Assembly (NCBI RefSeq): GCF_900116615.1
Contig: NZ_FPBF01000002.1
Coordinates: 1 to 64,000, forward strand
Direction of reading: 5' to 3'
Source: Algoriphagus locisalis
Lineage (GTDB): Bacteria > Bacteroidota > Bacteroidia > Cytophagales > Cyclobacteriaceae
Length of the DNA stretch: 64,000 nt
Positions 9,942 to 18,211 of this stretch are shown piece by piece. Both the position numbers and the translations under genes were made by a program. Positions within the stretch are counted from its first letter, which is position 1. Every line of letters starts with the position of its first letter. Under the pieces are notes generated by a model. It was not told the origin of the DNA and did not search any database. It saw only the letters and a program-made list of their open reading frames with translations.

Positions 9942-11267
9942 TTGGAAATCACACAAGACAAGCATTCAGCAAATCAAGCTTTAATTAAAATTAAATTAAA
10001 CGAAGCAGATTACCAACCTAAGGTTGACGCAAAACTTAAGGACTTTGCCAAAAAATCTAACATCAAAGGATTCAGACCTGGTAAGGCTCCTATCTCTATG
10101 GTGAAGAGCATGTATGGTACCTCTGTACTCGTAGAGGAAATCAACTCTATCCTTAGCGAATCACTGAATACTTACTTGAAAGAGCAAACTTTCAAAATCC
10201 TAGGGGATCCACTTCCTCAAAATCAGGATGCCACTATAGACTGGAAAAACCAGAAAGATTTTGAATTTGATTATAAAATCGGATTCGTCGAAACTGTAGA
10301 TCTAACCCTGGACTCTAAAATCAAAGCAACAAAATACTCCATCAAAGTAGATGACAAGTTGATCAACGAAACACTTGACAATCTTAAGTCTCAGTATGGT
10401 AATAGCACTAATCCGGAGGTAAGTGAAGAAGGTGACCGTATCTACGGAGACTTGAAGGCTACTGAAGGTGAGTTTGAGAAAACTGTTTCTTTGGATTTGA
10501 CTAAAATCACTAAGAAGCTTGCAGGCAAATTCATCGGCGTAAGCAAAGAATCTGTCGTAGAATTCGAAGCGAAAGATGTGAAAAAAGGTCAGTGGGAAGA
10601 AGCTTTCGGACTAAGCGCAGAAGAGTCTGCTGATCTAGAAGGAGCTTTCACTTTGACTGTTAAAAACATCAACAGAACTGAGACTGCTGAAATGAACCAG
10701 GAGTTTTTCGACAAGATATTCGGTCCTGATCAAGTTTCTTCTGAAGAGGGATTTATCACTAAAGTACGCGAGACGCTTCAGGCTAATTACGACAAGGAGT
10801 CTAAGGTATTCACTGAGGAGGAATTGAAGAAAGTATTGACAGATGCTGCTAAAGTAGATCTGCCTGAGACTTTCTTGAAAGAGTGGTTGATGATTGCAAA
10901 CGAAGGCAAAGTGACAGCTGAGGATATCGAGAAGGAATTTCCTATCTATGCTAAGCAATTAACTTGGTCTTTGATCTCTAACGAGATTGCTACCAAAAAT
11001 GAAATCAAAGCTGAGCACGAAGAAGTGATCGAGAAAACCAAGCAGATGGTTCGCGAGCAATTCGCAGCCTCAGGTCTTGGATCACAGATGGAGGACAGCA
11101 TGGATATGTTCGTTGACAACTACCTGAAAGGTGAAGAGGGTCAGAACTATATGAATATGCTTACCTCAATTCAAAACGAAAAAGTACTTGCTTTCGCTCT
11201 TGACAAAATCAGCGTGAAAGAAAAGGATATTACTATCGATGAGTTCAAGGAACTTTTAGATAAGTAA
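9942..11267 (+). CDS. tig: Trigger factor (ribosome-associated chaperone, peptidyl-prolyl isomerase)
   Basis: Binds nascent chains at the ribosome exit tunnel. The 441-residue product has the ribosome-binding signature KGFRPGKAPISMV at about residues 42-54, a middle region with reduced similarity to an FKBP domain, and a long helical C-terminus. The start codon is TTG: an in-frame TGA lies two codons upstream and the family N-terminus (MEIT-like) begins exactly here, so no ATG is available. It stands upstream of clpP-clpX, the classical tig-clpP-clpX order, but a hairpin at 11287-11308 separates them. Confidence 0.94.
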   Translation: MEITQDKHSANQALIKIKLNEADYQPKVDAKLKDFAKKSNIKGFRPGKAPISMVKSMYGTSVLVEEINSILSESLNTYLKEQTFKILGDPLPQNQDATIDWKNQKDFEFDYKIGFVETVDLTLDSKIKATKYSIKVDDKLINETLDNLKSQYGNSTNPEVSEEGDRIYGDLKATEGEFEKTVSLDLTKITKKLAGKFIGVSKESVVEFEAKDVKKGQWEEAFGLSAEESADLEGAFTLTVKNINRTETAEMNQEFFDKIFGPDQVSSEEGFITKVRETLQANYDKESKVFTEEELKKVLTDAAKVDLPETFLKEWLMIANEGKVTAEDIEKEFPIYAKQLTWSLISNEIATKNEIKAEHEEVIEKTKQMVREQFAASGLGSQMEDSMDMFVDNYLKGEEGQNYMNMLTSIQNEKVLAFALDKISVKEKDITIDEFKELLDK

Positions 11268-11283
11268 TTCGCTTAAATCATCA

Positions 11284-11318
11284 TAAAAAAGCTCTTATTA
11301 AAGGGCTTTTTTTATTTT
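11284..11318 (+). terminator. Terminator after tig
   Basis: AAAAAGCTCTT pairs with AAGGGCTTTTT around a 4-base loop and continues into a T tract. The last part (TATTTTTG, 11313-11320) also matches a -7 box and could belong to a clpP promoter, though no TTG lies at the right distance. Confidence 0.7.
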
Positions 11319-11342
11319 TGCTTACCACAACAAACTCGAAAG

Positions 11343-12017
11343 ATGATTAACAAAGAAGAATTCCGTAAATACGCCATCCACAACCAAGGCGTGAGTGGTA
11401 CTGCGTTTGACCAGTACACGCAACATATTGAAAACATGACTCGCTCTGTAATCGAAGAGCGACCTCAGAATTTCAGAGAAATTGACGTATTCTCTAGATT
11501 GATCATGGACCGTATCATTTTCCTGGGAACAGGGGTAGATGATCATATTGCGAATATTATTGTAGCACAACTCCTTTTCCTAGAATCAGTGGATTCTAAG
11601 AAAGATGTTTTACTTTATGTCAATAGCCCAGGAGGATCTGTGACTGCCGGTCTTGGAATATATGACACGATGCAGTTTATCAGCCCAGATGTTGCGACCA
11701 TTTGTACCGGTATCGCAGCTTCTATGGGAGCAGTGTTACTTGCAGGAGGTGCCGCAGGAAAAAGATCTGCACTAAAGCATTCCAGAGTGATGATTCACCA
11801 GCCCTCTGGTGGAATGCAGGGAAAATCCACAGATATGGAGATTTCCTTGAAGCTTATCCTTTCCATGCGTGAAGAATTGTATGGAATTCTTTCTGAGCAT
11901 ACTGGAAAAACCCCAGAACAGATCGAAAAGGATTCAGAAAGAGATTATTGGATGAAAGCGCCAGAAGCAAAAGCTTACGGCCTTATCGATGAAGTACTAG
12001 TTAAAAAACCAAAATAA
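11343..12017 (+). CDS. clpP: ATP-dependent Clp protease proteolytic subunit
   Basis: Serine protease forming the double heptameric chamber. The product has 224 residues, slightly longer than usual at the N-terminus as in other Bacteroidota. Catalytic residues are visible: Ser in [11 protein letters not shown], His in [11 protein letters not shown], and an Asp within the last third. The conserved [19 protein letters not shown] segment is present. The stop overlaps the clpX start by one base (TAATG), so both subunits are co-translated. Confidence 0.96.
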   Translation: MINKEEFRKYAIHNQGVSGTAFDQYTQHIENMTRSVIEERPQNFREIDVFSRLIMDRIIFLGTGVDDHIANIIVAQLLFLESVDSKKDVLLYVNSPGGSVTAGLGIYDTMQFISPDVATICTGIAASMGAVLLAGGAAGKRSALKHSRVMIHQPSGGMQGKSTDMEISLKLILSMREELYGILSEHTGKTPEQIEKDSERDYWMKAPEAKAYGLIDEVLVKKPK

Positions 12018-13243
12018 TGGCTCAAGTTACCTGCTCCTTTTGCGGTAGAAATAAGAAAGATGTAGATCTAATGGTGTCGGGCATTTCTGCTCACATTTGC
12101 AATTTCTGCATCGATCAAGCACACATGATACTTGGCGAAGAAGACAAAGCCAAGAAACCAGGTGATGCAAAACCTAAAATCAAACTCAAGAAACCGAAAG
12201 AACTCACAGCATACCTAGATCAATACGTTATTGGTCAGGAAGATGCGAAGAAAGTTTTGACGGTGGCTGTGTACAACCACTATAAGCGGCTTTTCCAAAA
12301 AGACGAAAATGATGAGGTAAAGATTGAAAAATCTAACATCATCATGGTGGGTGATACGGGAACAGGTAAAACCTATTTAGCCAAAACTTTGGCAAAAACG
12401 CTAGAAGTACCTTTCTGTATTGCTGATGCAACTGTTTTGACAGAAGCTGGATATGTAGGGGAAGATGTGGAAAGTATCTTGACTAGATTGCTCCAAGCTG
12501 CGGATTATAATGTAGAAGCTGCAGAGCGAGGAATCGTGTATATAGATGAGTTGGATAAAATCGCAAGAAAATCAGATAATCCATCCATTACCAGAGATGT
12601 AAGTGGAGAAGGTGTGCAGCAGGCAATGTTGAAGCTTCTAGAAGGCACTGTGGTAAACGTACCACCTCAAGGCGGGCGTAAGCATCCTGATCAGAAAATG
12701 ATCGCTGTAAATACCGAGAATATTCTCTTTATCTGTGGCGGAGCATTTGACGGTATCTCAAGACATATCGGCAAGAGATTGAATACACAACCAATGGGAT
12801 TCAGTAAAGCTGCGGCAGATGCAGTTGCAGATCGGGAAAACCTTTTGCAATATGTGACAGCTCAGGATTTAAAAGCTTTTGGTTTAATCCCAGAACTAAT
12901 TGGCCGTCTACCAGTTTTAACTCACTTAGATCCATTACATGCTGATGCATTGAAAAGAATTCTTACTGAGCCTAAAAATGCTTTGGTGAAGCAATATGCC
13001 AAGCTGCTCAACTATGAAGGAGTGAAAGTTACTTTCGAAGAAAGTGGCGTTGATTTCATCGTAGAAAAAGCAGTAGAATTCAATCTGGGAGCTAGAGGAT
13101 TAAGATCAATCTGCGAAGCGATCATCACCGATGCGATGTACGATATTCCATCAGATGATTCCATCAAAGAATTGATCATCGATGCTAAATACGCTCATGA
13201 AAAATTTGATAAGTCGAAGTTCAAAAGACTTCAAGTAGCCTAA
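12017..13243 (+). CDS. clpX: ClpX unfoldase, ATP-binding subunit of ClpXP
   Basis: AAA+ ring ATPase that recognises, unfolds and feeds substrates to ClpP. 408 residues. The N-terminal zinc-binding domain has [10 protein letters not shown] and ICNFCIDQ (four cysteines). Walker A is GDTGTGKT, Walker B is [11 protein letters not shown], the pore loop is GYVG, and sensor/arginine-finger elements follow ([10 protein letters not shown]). A perfect hairpin with a T tract ends the operon at 13251-13283. Confidence 0.97.
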   Translation: MAQVTCSFCGRNKKDVDLMVSGISAHICNFCIDQAHMILGEEDKAKKPGDAKPKIKLKKPKELTAYLDQYVIGQEDAKKVLTVAVYNHYKRLFQKDENDEVKIEKSNIIMVGDTGTGKTYLAKTLAKTLEVPFCIADATVLTEAGYVGEDVESILTRLLQAADYNVEAAERGIVYIDELDKIARKSDNPSITRDVSGEGVQQAMLKLLEGTVVNVPPQGGRKHPDQKMIAVNTENILFICGGAFDGISRHIGKRLNTQPMGFSKAAADAVADRENLLQYVTAQDLKAFGLIPELIGRLPVLTHLDPLHADALKRILTEPKNALVKQYAKLLNYEGVKVTFEESGVDFIVEKAVEFNLGARGLRSICEAIITDAMYDIPSDDSIKELIIDAKYAHEKFDKSKFKRLQVA

Positions 13244-13250
13244 TATCAAG

Positions 13251-13283
13251 CCCTGCTTCATCCGAGGCAGGGTTTATTTTTTG
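13251..13283 (+). terminator. Terminator after clpX
   Basis: CCCTGC (13251-13256) and GCAGGG (13267-13272) form a hairpin followed by TTTATTTTTTG. It overlaps the 3' end of the convergent lpxB gene. Confidence 0.8.
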
Positions 13284-14395
13284 TCCAAACCCTCTAGTAT
13301 GAGTGAAGCGGTATTATCGGAAGCACTCCCCTCTCCGATTTGCTCTTTGATCAAATCATAACCTTGAAGCATTTGCCCCCGGTAAACCTGATTGCCTAAG
13401 ATCTGTTGAAGTTCAGACTTCAGATTTGGGATAGAAAAATCATTCTGAATTAATTCCTTCACCACTTCTTTGTCAGCAATCAAGTTCACCAAAGAAATAT
13501 AAGGCACGCGGATTAGATTCTTTGCTATCGCATAAGAAACTGAACTTGTACGGTACACAACAATCTGAGGAACTCGAAACAAAGCAGTCTCTAAAGTGGC
13601 TGTACCAGATGTAACCACCGCTGCAATAGCATGTGAAAGCAAGTCATAGGTCTGATCGTAGATTACCCGAATCCCAGCATCCACACCTCGCTGATAAATC
13701 TCAGTACCAAGATCTTTCACTCCAGCAATGACAAACTGAGCATTTGGAAATTCCTTCACCAAAGCCACCATTCTATCTAGCATCACATTGATCTCTTGCC
13801 TTCTACTTCCTGGAAGCAAGGCAATAATTGGTTGATAACTGAGTTCATTTTTCTGGAAGAAAAACTCATGGGCTTGAAACTTTGGGATTTCATCCAATAA
13901 AGGGTTCCCCACATAATGAACCTTCATGTCATACTTCTCAAAAAATCTAGGTTCAAAAGGAAGAATAGCGTAAATGTGATCAGTAAATGCTTTTAGCTTC
14001 AAAGCACGTTTTTGATTCCATGCCCATACTTTTGGAGGAATGTAATAATGAACCGGGATATTATTCTCTTTGGCGAAAGCGGCAATTTTCATATTAAAAC
14101 CGCCATAATCTACCAGAATAATTGCGTCTGGTTTATAGGCCAAAATATCTTTCTTAACAATACTGAGGTATTTCAATACTTTTCGAAATCCCAAAACCAC
14201 CTCCAAAAACCCCATCAATGCAATTTCAGCGTAATCAACAGCCAAGTCAACTCCAGCTTCTTTGGAATAACTCCCCCCCATTCCTCTGATGTCTAAATCC
14301 GGTTTTTTTGACAAGAGTGACCTTACTAAGTTAGAAGCATGTAGATCACCTGAACGCTCGCCGGAGATGATGTAGAGTTTGTGAGGGGAAGTCAA
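13274..14395 (-). CDS. lpxB: Lipid-A-disaccharide synthase
   Basis: Transfers the lipid X unit onto UDP-diacylglucosamine to make the lipid A disaccharide at the inner membrane. 373 residues, typical length. Signature elements: IISGERSGDLHASNL at the N-terminus (family IxAGExSGDxxGA), VDYGGFNMKIA, YYIPPKVWAWNQKR, LLPGSRRQEI, and VTSGTATLETALF. The start is TTG (14393-14395); no ATG lies near the conserved N-terminus. It is convergent with clpX and lies downstream of the four-helix protein gene and queD on the same strand. Confidence 0.94.
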   Translation of the reverse strand: MTSPHKLYIISGERSGDLHASNLVRSLLSKKPDLDIRGMGGSYSKEAGVDLAVDYAEIALMGFLEVVLGFRKVLKYLSIVKKDILAYKPDAIILVDYGGFNMKIAAFAKENNIPVHYYIPPKVWAWNQKRALKLKAFTDHIYAILPFEPRFFEKYDMKVHYVGNPLLDEIPKFQAHEFFFQKNELSYQPIIALLPGSRRQEINVMLDRMVALVKEFPNAQFVIAGVKDLGTEIYQRGVDAGIRVIYDQTYDLLSHAIAAVVTSGTATLETALFRVPQIVVYRTSSVSYAIAKNLIRVPYISLVNLIADKEVVKELIQNDFSIPNLKSELQQILGNQVYRGQMLQGYDLIKEQIGEGSASDNTASLILEGLDKK

Positions 14396-14406
14396 GTCTA
14401 GTATTT

Positions 14407-14430
14407 GTAAGTGGTAAACTGTAAGTGGTT
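14407..14430. repeat. Left arm of imperfect inverted repeat flanking the four-helix protein gene
   Basis: GTAAGTGGTAAACTGTAAGT... at 14407-14430 matches the reverse complement of 14888-14910 at about 18 of 23 positions. The arm itself contains two spaced copies of GTAAGTGGT. Confidence 0.55.
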
Positions 14431-14466
14431 AGTTTTGTAAAATCAGAAGAACACGATTGATGAAAT

Positions 14467-14853
14467 TTACTTTTTAGCAATTGTACAGAATAAAGGTGCT
14501 TTCGACATCATAGCATTCAACTTTTGATTTATGATCTCACATGTTTTAACAATTAAATCTCTTTCTTGAGTACTAACTAACTCGCAGTCCAAAGCGACTT
14601 CGATCCAATGTTGGGTTTCATATTGCTCTGCATCTGAGTCTGTAAGCTTAGCAATAAAATGATTGATATATCTTCGCTTGGCCCAGCTTTCAGCAATTTG
14701 CGCCCCGACGGATCTTGATGATCTTCTTATCTGATCAGTTAGAGAATACTTTTCCTCTTTCGGAAAATTATTCGAAATCGAATACACATCCTTTGCTAAT
14801 TGCCTTGAAAGCTTATAAACATCTAGCTCATAATAAAAATTAACGTATGCCAT
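14467..14853 (-). CDS. Four-helix bundle protein (23S rRNA intervening-sequence/S23 family)
   Basis: A 128-residue all-helical protein. The pattern LDVYKLSRQLAKDVYSISNNFPKEEKYSLTDQIRRSSRSVGAQIAES is diagnostic for the four-helix family first found inside 23S rRNA intervening sequences and related to the Avd accessory protein of diversity-generating retroelements. No reverse transcriptase or template repeat is nearby, so it is a free-standing copy. It separates lpxB from queD, is flanked by an imperfect inverted repeat (14407-14430 and 14888-14910), and so looks like an inserted cassette. The cellular role of the family is not established. Confidence 0.88.
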   Translation of the reverse strand: MAYVNFYYELDVYKLSRQLAKDVYSISNNFPKEEKYSLTDQIRRSSRSVGAQIAESWAKRRYINHFIAKLTDSDAEQYETQHWIEVALDCELVSTQERDLIVKTCEIINQKLNAMMSKAPLFCTIAKK

Positions 14854-14887
14854 AATACCAATTGTTTAAAAATAATCCACAACAAAT

Positions 14888-14910
14888 ACTACTTACAACT
14901 CACTACTTAC
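14888..14910. repeat. Right arm of imperfect inverted repeat flanking the four-helix protein gene
   Basis: ACTACTTACAACTCACTACT... reads, on the other strand, GTAAGTAGTGAGTTGTAAGT, pairing with the left arm at 14407-14430. Confidence 0.55.
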
Positions 14911-14918
14911 TGAAAATC

Positions 14919-15338
14919 TCACTCTCCGAAATACTCCACAAAATTCCTAGGAGTCTCGTAAAGCGTAAGTTTATGCAGCCCCCCCTGTGATGTAATTTCA
15001 TTCACAGCTGGCTCAAGAATCTTCCAGAACTCCATAATCAGATTTTCACAACTGGCCAGTTTCCCTTGCATAAAATCAACATCCACGTTCAGATTTTTGT
15101 GATCAACTTTCTCAATGACCAAGTTTCGGATGATGGCACTTAGCTTCTTTAGATCCACCACAAAGCCTGTTTCAGGGTCAGGGAGTCCTTTTACCATTAC
15201 TATCAACTCAAAGTTATGCCCATGCCAATTGACATTGGCACAAGGTCCAAATACTTCTACATTCTTCTCGTCAGACCAGTTGGGATTCCAAAGCTTGTGA
15301 GCTGCGTTGAAGTGTTCTTTTCTACAAACGTAAATCAT
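14919..15338 (-). CDS. queD: 6-carboxytetrahydropterin synthase / 6-pyruvoyltetrahydropterin synthase family
   Basis: T-fold enzyme of 139 residues. Zinc-binding histidines are seen in HFNAAHKLW (first His) and NWHGHNF (second and third); a catalytic Cys lies shortly before in GPCANVNWHGH. The C-terminal half has DHKNLN and LYETPRNFVEY, the latter carrying the conserved Glu of the family. In this context it probably converts dihydroneopterin triphosphate to 6-carboxytetrahydropterin for queuosine synthesis, since queE occurs 9 kb away; a pterin role is the alternative. A perfect -7 box (15358-15365) precedes it. Confidence 0.88.
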   Translation of the reverse strand: MIYVCRKEHFNAAHKLWNPNWSDEKNVEVFGPCANVNWHGHNFELIVMVKGLPDPETGFVVDLKKLSAIIRNLVIEKVDHKNLNVDVDFMQGKLASCENLIMEFWKILEPAVNEITSQGGLHKLTLYETPRNFVEYFGE

Positions 15339-15357
15339 TACCTTTTCAAATTGGGTG

Positions 15358-15365
15358 CAAATTTA
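15358..15365 (-). promoter_or_regulatory. Putative queD promoter (-7 element)
   Basis: Minus strand TAAATTTG, a perfect TAnnTTTG match followed by CACCC, 20 bp before the queD ATG. The TTG element is not evident. Confidence 0.45.
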
Positions 15366-15430
15366 GTGAAAAGATCGAGTAAACAGAACCACTTGACTAT
15401 ATCATCTGAATAGAGCTTGTTATGAAAAGT

Positions 15431-16078
15431 CTAGGGTAAGGTTTGAATAAAATAAATAGCATCATCTTCTTTCTTTAGATTTAGCTTTTCTTTTTTAATC
15501 AACTCTGCAGCTTCATCTTGCTTTTCTTCAGGCAGGGATGCAATTAAGGATTTATTATTCTTGACTTCAGAACAATCGTCATTACTGCAAAGAAATACAG
15601 TCATGCTTTGAATAAATGCCTTCCCCATGACGGAACCATAGGATGAGGCATTTGAATCTTGTCCAATTGCACTTGTATAAACTTTAATTAGTGTCATCCC
15701 ATTATTTTCAGCCAGTCGCTCATAGAACAAGTTGGCATTAGCAGGTCGATAAAGCCCTTTTTCAAACACTTTCTGCTTACCATCAATAGTAATTTTAAAA
15801 TTTTGAACCTGCCTTTCTTCTAGCGTAAAGACATCAAACCCCTCTTTGTATTCCAATTCATTCGTGTAGCTATTGTATCGGATCAAACCTCCAAATACAG
15901 ATCCATTAGCAAGTAAAACTTCACCTGCTACAAAATCAGTGAAATATGGATTGCCTGAAACGTCAGGGTTATTAGCTGTTAAAGGGGTCCCATTTGCTAT
16001 ATTTTGAAGATTAGTCAACTGACAAACGCCATAATGGGACACAAGCAGAGTAAGTAGGATTAAAGAGAGCTTTTTCAT
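15431..16078 (-). CDS. Secreted hypothetical protein
   Basis: Not recognised. From the ATG at 16078 it has 215 residues, with a signal peptide (KKLSLILLTLLVSHYGVCQ) and a mixed alpha/beta body without membrane segments. Two cysteines (CSNDDC) lie near the C-terminus and could form a disulfide. A 12-codon upstream extension of the frame has no signal-peptide logic. The gene starts just after the terminator of the SusCD locus, so it is likely transcribed on its own. Confidence 0.6.
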   Translation of the reverse strand: MKKLSLILLTLLVSHYGVCQLTNLQNIANGTPLTANNPDVSGNPYFTDFVAGEVLLANGSVFGGLIRYNSYTNELEYKEGFDVFTLEERQVQNFKITIDGKQKVFEKGLYRPANANLFYERLAENNGMTLIKVYTSAIGQDSNASSYGSVMGKAFIQSMTVFLCSNDDCSEVKNNKSLIASLPEEKQDEAAELIKKEKLNLKKEDDAIYFIQTLP

Positions 16079-16112
16079 TCGTTGGTTATAGTTTTTATTT
16101 TCAATGGTAATC

Positions 16113-16141
16113 AAAAAAGGAGGGACTTCCGCCCCTCCTTT
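16113..16141 (-). terminator. Terminator of the SusC-SusD-lipoprotein operon
   Basis: GGAGGG (16119-16124) pairs with CCCTCC (16133-16138); on the minus strand six T follow. It closes the uptake operon. Confidence 0.75.
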
Positions 16142-16160
16142 AAATTATTTCAAACTAATT

Positions 16161-16673
16161 CTAGTTTTGAGAAATGCTGATACCTAGCTGCTTGAAATTT
16201 TCGCTTGGTAACACATCAGACCCATTACCTTCCAGTTGCAAAACTAGCGTTACTGGAGTAGCATCTGTGTCATTTGGAAGAGTCTGAACTTCAAGTTCAC
16301 CGTAGCTTGAATTTGCTGGGATTACCAAAGTACCAGGAGTAGAATAATGAACCCCTTCTACAGCAGTAGTCTCACCAGATACTACAGAGTAATTGATAGT
16401 AACATCACTAGTACGATGAGCACTAACAAAATTCACTCGAAATCTAACTGTCCCTGAACTCTCGCTGATAACTGGATTAGACGATGTTACAGGAAAACCA
16501 TAATTAGGTACCCGAGTCAACAAAGGAAATACCTTTCCTGGAGACGGAGAATTAAGAACTGTAGCATCAAACTCAACCACAGACCCATCAAATGTTTCGT
16601 AGGCTAGCTCCTGCTCTATACAAGAGGAAAATGCTAAGGCTACGAGTATTACGACATATTTTAATGATTTCAT
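16161..16673 (-). CDS. Calx-beta/DUF4843-like lipoprotein associated with SusC/SusD
   Basis: A 170-residue lipoprotein: signal VVILVALAFSSC with Cys at about position 18. The body is beta-rich, with EGVHYSTPGTLVIPANSSYGEL-type sequence typical of Calx-beta or DUF4843 domains that occur as third members of SusCD loci. It lies 9 bp after susD and is followed by the operon terminator. It probably sits on the cell surface and helps bind the substrate of the transporter, but no ligand can be named. Confidence 0.7.
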   Translation of the reverse strand: MKSLKYVVILVALAFSSCIEQELAYETFDGSVVEFDATVLNSPSPGKVFPLLTRVPNYGFPVTSSNPVISESSGTVRFRVNFVSAHRTSDVTINYSVVSGETTAVEGVHYSTPGTLVIPANSSYGELEVQTLPNDTDATPVTLVLQLEGNGSDVLPSENFKQLGISISQN

Positions 16674-16682
16674 ATCTTATAA

Positions 16683-18197
16683 TTAATAACCTTCATTTTG
16701 AACAAGATTCGGATTCCCATCGATTTCTCTTTGAGGGAGTGGCGCAAGAATTCTGATATCAGTAAAAGCTACGTCACCTTGAGGCTTGATGATATCTCTT
16801 CCTAAACGCTTCAAATCAAAATATCTTTGACCTTCAAATGCCAATTCTATTTTACGCTGAAGTAATATTTCTTCACGAATTTCATCTGCGTCTGAACTTA
16901 CAAACGCATCTAAACCTCTTGCTGCTCTAAATGTATTCAGGTCAGCAAGTGCAGCGTCTAGATTCAGTGCAGCACCAGCATAAGTCTGTGCTTCAGCTCT
17001 ATTAAGAAGTACTTCAGACTTTCTGAGCACTGGAGCATTGTCCACATAAGGAACACCAGACTTACCCATATATTTAGTCACTTCTAATTTAGGTCCACTT
17101 CCTCTACCATTTCCTACAGCATAAAGTTCCGCTCTAATGTCAGCACCTCTAGTAACTGTATAAGCTCTAGGGTCAGAACCTGATCCCGATGCTGATACGC
17201 CGATTTGCTCAAGTAAAAGTGCATTTGGAACAAAGTCACCCCATCCACCTTGGCTTTGAGGATTTCCCAAATCAATAATAGAAGTTGTAGATGATTGTAA
17301 AGATTCGTTTACTCCACCGACTCCTTCAGTTGCGTTGAAGAACCTAACCTCGAACATTGACTCTGGATTCGACTCAGATCTCCAACCAGCTACGTATGCA
17401 TTACCAGATAGAATTACTCCTGAATTGCTTGCTAAAGCTTGTGTAGCAGCAGAAACTGCAGTCGCATAATCCTTTCTGTACAATGCAACTCTAGAAAGTA
17501 GGCCATAAGCAGCTCCTTGAGAAGCATAGTATGGATTAGAAGAGTTGGAAAGTAGAGAAATTGCATCGTTCAAATCTGCATAGATTTGTGAATAAACAGC
17601 ATCAATAGTTTCACGAGCTGGTAGTCTGGTAAGCGCTAACTCAGTGGAAATAACACCTTCCAACACTACAGGAATACCACCTTTGTTTAGCTGATCTACT
17701 ACAGCACCCGGCATATATGCATACACCTTAACCAAGTCAAAGTAATAAAGCGCCCGAAGAAACTTCATCTGACCATTCCAGGAATTAGCTTCATCCTCAG
17801 AAACCGGAGGTGTTTCTACAAGGTTTGGAATAGCTTCCAGAATCAAATTGATTTCGTTAATAGCGTAATAGCTATTCTGCCAGTTGTTTATGTGAGTATT
17901 GAACTGGTTACGCGCCTGGTTAATCTGACGTCCAGAATTACCAGTAGCTACACCTAAGTCTGCCAATGCATCTGCATCAACTATTAATGCTCTACCATAA
18001 TTATCAGCAGAACGAAGTCTTGCATAAACAGAGTTAATAGCAGCAGTAATACCACCACGAGTCTCAAGTGCGATGCCTGCATCGATAGATTGACGTGGAT
18101 CTATTTCCAAAGCGCTTTCACAGCCACTCCCGAAGAGAGTGACGCCAACAATCCCTAGTGTAAGGAGATTTTTGAGTGATTTATTAAATATTTTCAT
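16683..18197 (-). CDS. SusD/RagB family surface nutrient-binding lipoprotein
   Basis: 504 residues. Lipoprotein signal with Cys in TLFGSGCES; then the helical TPR-like SusD body with FLRALYYFDLVKVY at about 145 and the C-terminal block RKIELAFEGQRYFDLKRLGR followed by LAPLPQREIDGNPNL, all family hallmarks. It forms the lid of the SusC channel in the outer membrane. It follows susC by 14 bp on the same transcript. No glycoside hydrolase, protease, ECF sigma or anti-sigma gene adjoins, so substrate class and regulation are unknown. Confidence 0.95.
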   Translation of the reverse strand: MKIFNKSLKNLLTLGIVGVTLFGSGCESALEIDPRQSIDAGIALETRGGITAAINSVYARLRSADNYGRALIVDADALADLGVATGNSGRQINQARNQFNTHINNWQNSYYAINEINLILEAIPNLVETPPVSEDEANSWNGQMKFLRALYYFDLVKVYAYMPGAVVDQLNKGGIPVVLEGVISTELALTRLPARETIDAVYSQIYADLNDAISLLSNSSNPYYASQGAAYGLLSRVALYRKDYATAVSAATQALASNSGVILSGNAYVAGWRSESNPESMFEVRFFNATEGVGGVNESLQSSTTSIIDLGNPQSQGGWGDFVPNALLLEQIGVSASGSGSDPRAYTVTRGADIRAELYAVGNGRGSGPKLEVTKYMGKSGVPYVDNAPVLRKSEVLLNRAEAQTYAGAALNLDAALADLNTFRAARGLDAFVSSDADEIREEILLQRKIELAFEGQRYFDLKRLGRDIIKPQGDVAFTDIRILAPLPQREIDGNPNLVQNEGY

Positions 18198-18211
18198 TTT
18201 AATGTTTTTAA

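Noticed and set aside
14467..14853. Diversity-generating retroelement accessory gene (Avd)
   Set aside because: No reverse transcriptase, template repeat or variable target within the window.
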